Below, one piece after another: positions 38,062-45,154 of a stretch of DNA of 64,000 nt. Numbering within the stretch: position 1 is the first letter of the stretch; each line of letters starts with the position of its first letter. Source of the DNA: Undibacterium piscinae (GTDB lineage: Bacteria; Pseudomonadota; Gammaproteobacteria; Burkholderiales; Burkholderiaceae_D). Position numbers and translations under genes: made by a program. Below the pieces are notes generated by a model, which saw nothing but the letters and a program-made list of their open reading frames with translations, had not been told where the DNA came from and made no database searches. The stretch is from positions 868,001 to 932,000 of the forward strand of contig CP051152.1 in assembly GCA_003970805.2 (NCBI GenBank), written 5' to 3'.

Positions 38062-38714
38062 GTTCCAGCCGTAAGCTTCGAAACGCTTAGGCGTATCGTC
38101 GGTGAACCAACCTTCTACGTGTCCATCGATAGAAATACCGTTGCCACATACCCAAAGGACCGGTCGTAGTTTCTACGCCAGGAGTGACATGCACTTCAGG
38201 GTGGCCGGCAGTTTTTGAATGCAACTGGCGGAAATTACGGATCTCATCCATATTCAGGTCGTAACCTGTCAAATGCAACAACGAGTAATGCAACATAGAG
38301 CCATGGCCGTTCGATAACACGAAACGCCGTCAATTTATTGAGTTGCAGAGTACCGGCCAGAGAGCAGGCTTCATGCGAAATACCTTCCATCAGGCAACCA
38401 GCCCATGCATAGGTACGGTGATCGACAACATTGACGCCAGGCTGGTTAATTCTTGATATTCAGGTCGTCCGCAAATGCAACAACGAGTAATGCAACCCAT
38501 GGCCGTTCGATAACACGAAACGATCACGGTTGATCCACTTTGGATTGAGTGGGTTATGACGATAATGGCCAGACCACAGGGCTACGGCGATCTCCGCCAT
38601 CCCCATAGGCGCACCCGGGTGACCGGAGTTGGCTTTTTGTACGGCATCCATAGACAAGGCGCGGATCGCGTTGGCCATTTTAGTGGTAGTTGCTGGCTGG
38701 AGAGATGAAGTCAT
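38051..38714 (-). pseudogene. Scrambled duplicate of the tkt 5' region
   Basis: A mosaic of tkt segments. Bases 38051-38143 equal 37403-37495, 38150-38326 equal 37696-37872, and 38323 to about 38450 resemble 37505-37650 with small deletions. About 38505-38700 equals 37855-38050. The last block carries the genuine start at 38714 ([13 protein letters not shown]). The order of blocks does not follow the gene, so no full protein can be made. It looks like a badly closed assembly gap; a real rearrangement is possible. Confidence 0.85.
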
Positions 38715-39139
38715 GGCGAGTAATTGGTAGTCTGAAAAAAAACTGCACTTAAGGCAAAGCGGAAAATAATTCCGCTGGAACCCGGTATTTTAACAGAGCG
38801 GCAGACAGTTACGGCAATCGAGCATAAGCAACAGGCACTTTAAATCAGATGTTTTCGGTAAATTCCCACTGGTATAGCGATCCATCCCTGCGGTACCGGC
38901 AAAAACCGGCGCGCTGATGATGCCGTCAATTGAATTTAAATCGTCGCTCACTCATCGCTCATTCATCGCTCACTCATCGCTCACTCATCGCTCACTCATC
39001 GCTCATATAAGTGCCCAGATAGACGCACGCATAGCTATCGAGTAATCGTATAATCTTGGCATACACTAAATCTTTTTAGCAAAATGCCATCGTCCAGGCT
39101 GTTAGGCGTGGCAGCTACACTACTTACATTGGTTTTATC
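38715..39139. other. Intergenic region between tkt and rsmE with tandem repeat
   Basis: Divergent promoter region of about 425 bases for tkt (minus) and rsmE (plus). It holds an 11-bp tandem repeat at 38944-39005. No other recognisable feature was found. Confidence 0.6.
38944..39005. repeat. 11-bp tandem repeat, 5.6 copies
   Basis: Unit CGCTCACTCAT, with one copy reading CGCTCATTCAT. The number of units could vary by slippage. It lies about 135 bp upstream of rsmE. Confidence 0.92.
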
Positions 39140-39865
39140 ATGCCTCGTTTTTATTGCCCCCTGCCCCTTGCCATTGGTGCCCTGATCGATTTACCGGACA
39201 CCACCGCGCACCATGTATTCGTATTGCGCCTGGAAATCGGCGACACCATACAATTATTTAACGGAGAAGGCGGCGCCTATGTCGCCACCCTCACCGGCAT
39301 TAGTAAAAAGCAGGTCAGCGCCGAAGTTAAAGTGTTCTTGCCGGAGGAAGTCGAATTGCCGTATGCGCTGACGCTGGCGCAAGCGCTGCCGGAAGCCTCA
39401 AAAATGGACTGGATTATAGAAAAAGCCATAGAACTGGGTGCCAGCGCCATCCAACCACTCTCCGCGCAACGCTGCGTAGTCAAGCTAACGGCTGAACGGG
39501 CCGAGAAAAAAATGGCGCACTGGCAAGGTATCATCACCTCCGCCACCGAGCAGTGCGGACGCAATCGTCTGGCCCACCTGGGCAATCTGATCGAGGTACA
39601 GAAATGGCTGAGCCAGCAAGACATGCACAAGCGCATCTTGCTGTCGCCACGCGCGGAATCCTCGCTGGCAGACTGGGCGCGCCATCATCCGCCGCAAGCG
39701 GTGACGCTGATGATAGGGCCGGAAGGCGGCTTTTCAGAAGCCGAAGAACAACTGGCGATACGCCAGGGCGCAATCGCCCTATCGATGGGGCCGCGCATAT
39801 TACGCACCGAAACAGCAGGACTGGCAGCGATTGCGGCACTCAATGCCGCCTGGGGCGGCATGTAA
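39140..39865 (+). CDS. rsmE: 16S rRNA m3U1498 methyltransferase RsmE
   Basis: A SPOUT-class enzyme that methylates U1498 of 16S rRNA. The 241-residue protein has an N-terminal PUA-like part (HHVFVLRLEIGDTIQLFNGEG), KMDWIIEKAIELGASAIQPL, and the knotted AdoMet site with LMIGPEGGFSEAEE and MGPRILRTETAGLAAIAALNA. It is intact. A long hairpin GCGGGTG...CACCCGC follows at 39925-39957. Confidence 0.95.
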   Translation: MPRFYCPLPLAIGALIDLPDTTAHHVFVLRLEIGDTIQLFNGEGGAYVATLTGISKKQVSAEVKVFLPEEVELPYALTLAQALPEASKMDWIIEKAIELGASAIQPLSAQRCVVKLTAERAEKKMAHWQGIITSATEQCGRNRLAHLGNLIEVQKWLSQQDMHKRILLSPRAESSLADWARHHPPQAVTLMIGPEGGFSEAEEQLAIRQGAIALSMGPRILRTETAGLAAIAALNAAWGGM

Positions 39866-40173
39866 TACAGGCAATTTAAGCCCGGCAAAATTCGCCAGCG
39901 GCACGCCCGGAACGCAGCACTGTTGCGGGTGCTCAGCCATACAGGCCGAACACCCGCATATTCATTACGTCTTGGGCACACTGGTGGCGACCTAAACGGG
40001 AGCAGGCAATGCTCGATGCCACGCCTGCCTCACCGCTGCGCCTACGCCTACGCCTACGCCTACGCCAAAAGCTTACACCTTCACTCATTCATACAAAGTT
40101 CACAATTGCTTTTTCGATTCTGAAGTAATATCAATTTGGCTTTATTTTTATTCACCTTTTTGATTGGACTATC
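39866..40173. other. Intergenic region between rsmE and yidB
   Basis: About 308 bases. It holds a possible rsmE terminator (GCGGGTG at 39925-39931 with CACCCGC at 39951-39957, no T-run) and a hexamer repeat of CGCCTA units around 40036-40068. The yidB promoter should lie at its right end; no clear box was identified. Confidence 0.5.
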
Positions 40174-40608
40174 ATGGGACTTCTGGATGCGGCACTAGGG
40201 ATGTTGGCAGGCAATAGCGAACCGGGCAATGACCCGAAAGCAATGCTGTTTCAAGCGGCAATCGGCTTTTTGAACAATCATTCAGGCCAGGCAGGTGATG
40301 GCTTGCAAAGCCTGATCGGTACTTTGCAAAACGCGGGGCTGGGCGATGCCGTGAGCAGTTGGCTAGGCAATGGCGCCAATGCGCCGATATCGGGCGAGCA
40401 ATTACAAAATGCGCTTGGCAGCGAGCAACTGAGTCAATTGGCCGAAGCGACTGGCTTATCGCACGGTGACGCCGCGCATCAGCTGGCACAAATGCTTCCC
40501 GGCATCATCGACAAGCTATCGCCAAACGGCCAACTGGCTGATATCACCAGCATCAATCCAGCCGAAATGCTGCAACAGTTTTCCTCAATATTTGGCACCA
40601 AAGCCTGA
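40174..40608 (+). CDS. yidB: YidB-family protein (DUF937)
   Basis: A 144-residue protein starting MGLLDAALGMLAGN, with GDGLQSLIGTLQNAGLGDAVSSWLGNGANAPIS, the hallmark of YidB homologues. It is soluble and Gly/Leu/Gln rich. The function is unknown. A strong terminator follows immediately. Confidence 0.88.
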   Translation: MGLLDAALGMLAGNSEPGNDPKAMLFQAAIGFLNNHSGQAGDGLQSLIGTLQNAGLGDAVSSWLGNGANAPISGEQLQNALGSEQLSQLAEATGLSHGDAAHQLAQMLPGIIDKLSPNGQLADITSINPAEMLQQFSSIFGTKA

Positions 40609-40609
40609 T

Positions 40610-40646
40610 AAAAAAAGCGGCAAGCCGGATCGCTTGCCGCTTTTTT
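40610..40646 (+). terminator. Intrinsic terminator after yidB (possibly bidirectional)
   Basis: GCGGCAAGC (40617-40625) pairs with GCTTGCCGC (40632-40640), flanked by seven A and six T, directly after the yidB stop. The symmetry would also serve the opposite strand. Confidence 0.9.
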
Positions 40647-40716
40647 CAGCTAGCCAACTGCAAATAAGGCTGCAACTAAGGCTGCGCCAGGCGCAAAACC
40701 TCTAAAGCAACTTGAG

Positions 40717-42084
40717 CTATTGTTTCAGCATCAACCGCTTAATCATGCCAACCGGCGCACTACCGTAACTGAGAAATTCTTCGTGAAATTGCTTGAGATT
40801 AAACTTTGCGCCGAGTCGCTTTTTCTGCTCCTCGCGAAACGCCAGTATCTCGCTATAGCCACTGAAATAACTCGTCAGTTGCACCGAGGTAAATTGCACG
40901 CGCTGCCACTTGCCATCAGCTTCCGCCTGAGTCTGGAAAGCTTGGTTGATCAATAGATCTTTCGCCTGCGCCTCGCTCATACCCAGCACATGCACGCTGT
41001 AATCGAGTATCGTGTTGCAGACTGCGCGCAGGTTCCATTTGTAATACATCAGCCACATTTCCGGCGTATTTCCGCCGTATCCAGATTCGAGCATCATGCG
41101 TTCGCTGTAGACCGCCCATCCCTCCACCATGGCGCCGTTACCAAACAAGGTCTTGATGACGGAAGGCGATTTGTTTGCGTGCTGGAGTTGTACGTAATGC
41201 CCGGGAATGGCAATAAAACGCACCAACTGCATGGCAGCGTGTGGTAAGCGTCGGTCTTTTCGGGTGACCAGATACCAGTTGCTCTCTATCGGAAAACCAT
41301 CTACCGGCAAAATCGACAATTTCTCGCGGCCTTGTTCCAGCGTGTGCGCTGAAATCACTGACAAACCCAGGCCCGATGCAACACTGAGACGGATCGCCTC
41401 ATTGCTTTCGATCTGCATGGTATTACTAAGATCCGTACCCTGACTACTGAGCCAGGATTCAAACATCATGCGGGTCGCCGAACCTGGTTCGCGGATCAGG
41501 AATCGCTCATGCCGGAGATCGGCAAAGTTTAAGTGCTTGCGCTTCGCGGCCCAGTGATCTACCGGCGCGATCAGCAGTAGTGGATTTTTAAGAATGCGGG
41601 TGGCCAGCACGTGGGGGCCGCTGGGCGGATGACTGAATAGATAAAGGTCGTCTTCCTGCTTGTCAAAACGTTCCAGAATGTGGGCGCGGTTGCCCACATT
41701 GAGAGTCACACCCACTTGTGGGAACTGGCGGTAAAACGCGCCCAAAATCGGTGGCAGTACGTATTTGGCGGTGGTGACGATGGCGATGTTGATATGTCCG
41801 CAACTACCGCCGCGTGCTTCCTGTAAGAAAACATTGAAGTCGTCGAAGCGCCCAAGCACGTCGCATGCGGCCCGATACAGTTCATCCCCAATATGGGTAG
41901 TTACCATACGGCCCTGACGATTGTCGAGCAACTGTTCACCAACCGCTTCGCTCAATTTCTTCAGTTGCAAAGATACCGTCGGTTGCGTCAGGTGCAGGGC
42001 GCGCGCCGCGGCGCTCATATTGCCAAGCCGTACCACCTGTACATAGACCTGTAGCAGGCGAAAACTCAGATGGAGAATGTTCAT
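40717..42084 (-). CDS. Chimera: LysR-type regulator fused in frame to the C-terminus of a DUF885 protein
   Basis: Residues 1 to about 290 are a LysR regulator. The winged helix reads RLLQVYVQVVRLGNMSAAARALHLTQPTVSLQLKKL and the effector domain runs up to AAMQLVRFI, nearly its normal end. From about 41212 the frame continues with AIPGHYVQLQHAN, MVEGWAVYSERMMLE, WNLRAVCNTILDYSVH and FLSYGSAP, which is the last 164 residues of a DUF885 (putative zinc peptidase-like) protein. The usual HEAIPGH motif is cut after HE. No known protein joins these halves. A deletion or an assembly collapse is likely. The LysR part resembles CbbR and faces an SbtA-like gene. Confidence 0.85.
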   Translation of the reverse strand: MNILHLSFRLLQVYVQVVRLGNMSAAARALHLTQPTVSLQLKKLSEAVGEQLLDNRQGRMVTTHIGDELYRAACDVLGRFDDFNVFLQEARGGSCGHINIAIVTTAKYVLPPILGAFYRQFPQVGVTLNVGNRAHILERFDKQEDDLYLFSHPPSGPHVLATRILKNPLLLIAPVDHWAAKRKHLNFADLRHERFLIREPGSATRMMFESWLSSQGTDLSNTMQIESNEAIRLSVASGLGLSVISAHTLEQGREKLSILPVDGFPIESNWYLVTRKDRRLPHAAMQLVRFIAIPGHYVQLQHANKSPSVIKTLFGNGAMVEGWAVYSERMMLESGYGGNTPEMWLMYYKWNLRAVCNTILDYSVHVLGMSEAQAKDLLINQAFQTQAEADGKWQRVQFTSVQLTSYFSGYSEILAFREEQKKRLGAKFNLKQFHEEFLSYGSAPVGMIKRLMLKQ

Positions 42085-42096
42085 AAAATTCTTTAT

Positions 42097-42112
42097 ATAG
42101 ATAATCGTCTAT
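42097..42112. promoter_or_regulatory. Candidate LysR operator in the LysR/sbtA divergent region
   Basis: ATAGA-TAATCG-TCTAT is a perfect 5-bp dyad with 6-bp spacing, 13 bp in front of the LysR ATG and 81 bp before the SbtA-like ATG. LysR proteins usually bind such dyads in divergent promoters. This is inference from position. Confidence 0.45.
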
Positions 42113-42193
42113 GCCTACATGCTGTAGTATTTATTATTCAATATACCTAAATCTTGACACAATAGCGATATCTTCCCTCACACGATTGCTGAT

Positions 42194-43105
42194 ATGCCCG
42201 ATATAGTCATTGTCTTTTTTGCCTTAGGCCTGATTGCCGGCCTTCTTAAATCTGATCTGAAGGTTCCCAAATCGATCTACGAGACCTTGTCGATATTGCT
42301 GATGCTGGTGCTCGGCCTCAAGGGTGGGATGGCGCTGCACGGTAAGTTTGAGTTAGCTATGCTCAGTCAGTTGCTGCCGATTGCGGCCTTGGGGTTTATC
42401 TTGCCGCTGTGTTGCTATCCGATTTTGCGTAAGCTAGTCGGCTTATCGTTGGACGATTCCGCTAGTGTTGCCGCACATTATGGCTCGGTGAGCGCCGGTA
42501 CCTTTGCCGTAGTGCTGACGATGGCGGAGCAAGCCGGGTTGCCTTTGAATCCCGAAACCACGCTATATCTGGTGCTGTTGGAGTTGCCCGCCATCGTGAT
42601 TATGCTGTGGCTGCATCGTCGCCTCAGCGGGCAAGGCAGCAAGAGCGGTATTTTGCGCGAAGCGCTGACTAGCCGTGGCGTCTTGTTGCTAGGCGGCGGT
42701 GTCTTGATCGGCTACTTGTACGGTCCGGTAGGTCTGAAACCCTTGGCTCCGGTGTTGTTTGATGGTTTCAAAACCATGCTGGCGCTGTTTCTTCTCGAAA
42801 TGGGCTTGTGCACTGCCAAGGTATGCTCACCTTTGCCTTGGCAGCACTGGCGTCTCATCGCGTTTGCCGCGCTTACCCCGTTTGCGCTTGCCTGGGTCGG
42901 TATTGCCGCGGCACTTGCACTGAATTTGCCCGCCGGTAGTGCACTGGTGCTTGCAGGCATTACCGCCAGTGCCTCCTATATCGCCGCACCAGCCGCGATT
43001 CGCACTGCCATACCTAATGCCAATATCGGCCTGGCCATGCTGGCAGCGCTGGGAATTACCTTTCCGGTCAATGTCTTAATCGGCCTGCCGCTATACCGGA
43101 CATGA
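42194..43105 (+). CDS. sbtA: SbtA-like sodium-dependent bicarbonate transporter, C-terminus possibly cut
   Basis: A membrane protein of 303 residues with about ten hydrophobic helices. Its text matches the SbtA family: VPKSIYETLSILLMLVLGLKGG, AAHYGSVSAGTFAVVLTM, LYLVLLELPAIVIML, LFLLEMGLCTAKV and ITASASYIAAPAAIRTAIP. SbtA imports bicarbonate with sodium in cyanobacteria; proteobacterial homologues are less well tested. It is divergent from a CbbR-like regulator. It ends GLPLYRT, a few residues short, directly before a methyltransferase fragment. Confidence 0.85.
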   Translation: MPDIVIVFFALGLIAGLLKSDLKVPKSIYETLSILLMLVLGLKGGMALHGKFELAMLSQLLPIAALGFILPLCCYPILRKLVGLSLDDSASVAAHYGSVSAGTFAVVLTMAEQAGLPLNPETTLYLVLLELPAIVIMLWLHRRLSGQGSKSGILREALTSRGVLLLGGGVLIGYLYGPVGLKPLAPVLFDGFKTMLALFLLEMGLCTAKVCSPLPWQHWRLIAFAALTPFALAWVGIAAALALNLPAGSALVLAGITASASYIAAPAAIRTAIPNANIGLAMLAALGITFPVNVLIGLPLYRT

Positions 43106-43407
43106 AGATCATCGCCACCGACCAGGACCCGCGCGCCTTGGTATGCGCCCGCGAATATGCAGGCGCTTCGAAGCCAACGCGCAGAAGGCTAGAATTAGCC
43201 GAGCTCTGCGGTGTACGACCCTGACAGCCGCGCTGCGCGGCTTTCTGGCCGGAGTGGCAGCATCTGGAGCCAGAAGCCGGCGGTCTGCAGGTAGCCGGCA
43301 AGATGGACATACGACCGCAACACCCTAAGGCCAGCGATGCCAGTGATCCGCTGCATACAGCCAGAGCAGCCGAAGTGACGTCCTTATGGCGCCTCAAGCT
43401 GAAATAA
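43102..43407 (+). pseudogene. Class I SAM-dependent methyltransferase remnant
   Basis: Three pieces in shifting frames match a small-domain methyltransferase: MKIIATDQDPRALVCARE at 43102-43155, VYDPDSR and LRGFLAGVAA at about 43212-43258, and LQVAGKMDIRPQHPKASDAS with TARAAEVTSLWRLKLK at 43288-43407. The central catalytic NPPW region and most of the Rossmann fold are absent. The first piece begins inside the SbtA-like stop region. It looks like a collapsed gene. Confidence 0.7.
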
Positions 43408-43461
43408 GGCAGTCACCGAATCACGATTACCTGATTTTTATTATCCGATTTTAAATACGCC

Positions 43462-43674
43462 ATGAACAAGCCAGCCCGTATCCTCAGATTTAAATGCAAG
43501 CAATGCAGCAAACAAGTCGAAGTTTTTTTGCAAAAGGTTTCGGCCTGCTCACACATCCAACCGTATCAGGGCATTTGCAGTTGCGGTGAAGTCATGAAAT
43601 ACGCCACCGGCGACAAAGAGGCGGTAGCGAGCTACCTGGCCTCGCCGGACGTTTCGTGGTCGCACCACCACTAA
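43462..43674 (+). CDS. Small cysteine-rich protein (possible zinc ribbon)
   Basis: A 70-residue protein with FKCKQCSKQVEVF near the N-terminus and GICSCGEVMKY in the middle, giving CxxC and CxC pairs that could hold one zinc ion, and a C-terminal SWSHHH. I do not recognise a named family. It stands alone between the methyltransferase remnant and an intergenic repeat. Confidence 0.65.
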   Translation: MNKPARILRFKCKQCSKQVEVFLQKVSACSHIQPYQGICSCGEVMKYATGDKEAVASYLASPDVSWSHHH

Positions 43675-44061
43675 GGCATCATCAAAGCTAGGCGCATGTA
43701 GCCGCAATCCGGTCAGCACACCCGCTTTGAGGCTTTGAGTTTAGGTTAAGCCGCAGCCAACAAAAAGTATCAGGAAAAACTAACTGTTCACCCCGGATAA
43801 TTGAGAAAAAGCTTTTGCCGCAGAGGCGCAGAGGACGCAGAGAAAACAGGGAAGTAGCGACTCTGCGGTGAAGATTTCTCTGTTTATGCGTCTATTTGCA
43901 CTGACCCTCTCCGCAAGCTGAATACTTACAAAAAAACAAAAAATACCCACAACCGAGGGCATTTTCTAGTCTTAATTAGCATTAAGCGACCCGCGTGAGC
44001 GAAAGCTCATGCGAAAGCATTTATAATCTAAGGTTTTTGCAGTCGCTCCCCCCTATAAAAT
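43675..44061. other. Intergenic region upstream of ribF
   Basis: About 390 bases with no gene. It contains a 67-bp repetitive element at 43817-43883 and a TATAAT-like hexamer at 44022-44027, 35 bp before the ribF ATG. Its -35 partner is unclear. Confidence 0.5.
43817..43883. repeat. Widespread-looking intergenic repeat (CTCTGCG-rich)
   Basis: CCGCAGAGGCGCAGAGGACG is followed by CAGAG, then an inverted part CTCTGCGGTGAAGATTTCTC. From memory, such CTCTGCGTCCTCTGCGCC strings recur in intergenic DNA of many bacteria. The arms can form a hairpin. Its function is unknown. Confidence 0.6.
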
Positions 44062-45057
44062 ATGAAGGTATTTCGCGGACTCCCCAACGCTGCTGCACGT
44101 GCGCCTTGCGCACTAGCGATAGGCAATTTTGACGGCGTGCATCTCGGACATCAGGCTTTGCTGTCAAGATTGCGCGCAGCCGCCACACGTCTGGACTTAG
44201 ATGCTGCAGTGATGACGTTTGAACCGCATCCGCGCGCATTTTTTGCCGATCTGCTCGGTGACCCGTCAAGGGCGCCCAGACGTATCGCCAACCTGCGCGA
44301 CAATCTCGCCTCACTCGATGCGGCCGGCGTCGACCGCGTCATCGTTGAGCACTTCAACGCGCACTTCGCTTCACTGAGCCCGCAAGAGTTCATAGAAAAC
44401 GTGCTGGTCGAAGGCTTGCACGTAAAGTGGATACTGGTAGGTGAGGATTTTCGCTACGGCGCCAAACGGGCCGGCGACATTTCCATGCTGATAGAAGCCG
44501 GGAAACAATACGGCTTCGAGGTAGAGACGCTGGCTGCGGTCAACGATAAAGGCAGCCGCATCTCCTCATCGGCCGTCAGGGCGGCGCTGGCCGCCGGTGA
44601 CTTTAATGAGGCGCAAAGCCTGCTGGGACGCCCCTACTATATTTCCGGACACGTGATCCACGGCCAGAAACTGGGCCGCACACTGGGCTTCCCTACGCTG
44701 AACCTGCGTATCGCCCATCACCACCCTGCACTGCAAGGTATCTTTGTAGTGCAAGTGCACGGTCTGGCAGAGCATCCGCTGCCAGGCGTGGCCAGTCTGG
44801 GCGTACGCCCAACGGTCGACGATAGCGGCCGCGTGCTGCTGGAAACCCATGTCTTCGGTTATAGCGGCAATGCCTATGGCAAGGTGGCGCAGATAGAATT
44901 CCTGCAAAAATTACGCGATGAAGAGAAATACATCGACTTGCCAACCCTGACAGCGGCGATAGAGCGCGATGCCCAGCAGGCGAAAGCCTACTTCCGCGCG
45001 CGCGACAATTCTGCGGCGCCAGACACTTCGGTAGGCACAACCACCGGCCGAATTTAA
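44062..45057 (+). CDS. ribF: Bifunctional riboflavin kinase / FAD synthetase
   Basis: Makes FMN and FAD. The 331-residue protein has the nucleotidyltransferase motif [16 protein letters not shown] at the N-terminus, [28 protein letters not shown], and the flavokinase motif [13 protein letters not shown] in the C-terminal half. The order ribF-ileS-lspA is typical of proteobacteria and supports a chromosomal setting. It is intact. Confidence 0.95.
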   Translation: MKVFRGLPNAAARAPCALAIGNFDGVHLGHQALLSRLRAAATRLDLDAAVMTFEPHPRAFFADLLGDPSRAPRRIANLRDNLASLDAAGVDRVIVEHFNAHFASLSPQEFIENVLVEGLHVKWILVGEDFRYGAKRAGDISMLIEAGKQYGFEVETLAAVNDKGSRISSSAVRAALAAGDFNEAQSLLGRPYYISGHVIHGQKLGRTLGFPTLNLRIAHHHPALQGIFVVQVHGLAEHPLPGVASLGVRPTVDDSGRVLLETHVFGYSGNAYGKVAQIEFLQKLRDEEKYIDLPTLTAAIERDAQQAKAYFRARDNSAAPDTSVGTTTGRI

Positions 45058-45154
45058 AGAGAGACTCAGCAGTTTCTCCAGCATCAGACGCAGACAAAAA
45101 ATACCGCAAAATACCGCAAAAAAATATTCGATAAATACAAACTTAAGAACTCAC

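Noticed and set aside
37403..38714. A second functional transketolase gene
   Set aside because: The upstream copy is a shuffled mosaic with small deletions and cannot encode a complete enzyme.
38944..39005. Possible CRISPR array
   Set aside because: The 11-bp units are contiguous with no spacers, so this is a simple tandem repeat.
42713..43397. Antisense open frames opposite the SbtA-like gene and the methyltransferase remnant
   Set aside because: They are Arg/Ser-rich shadow frames; the plus-strand reading explains the region.
43780..43962. A 60-codon minus-strand open frame
   Set aside because: It is the translation of a repetitive intergenic element and has no start signal or homologous pattern.
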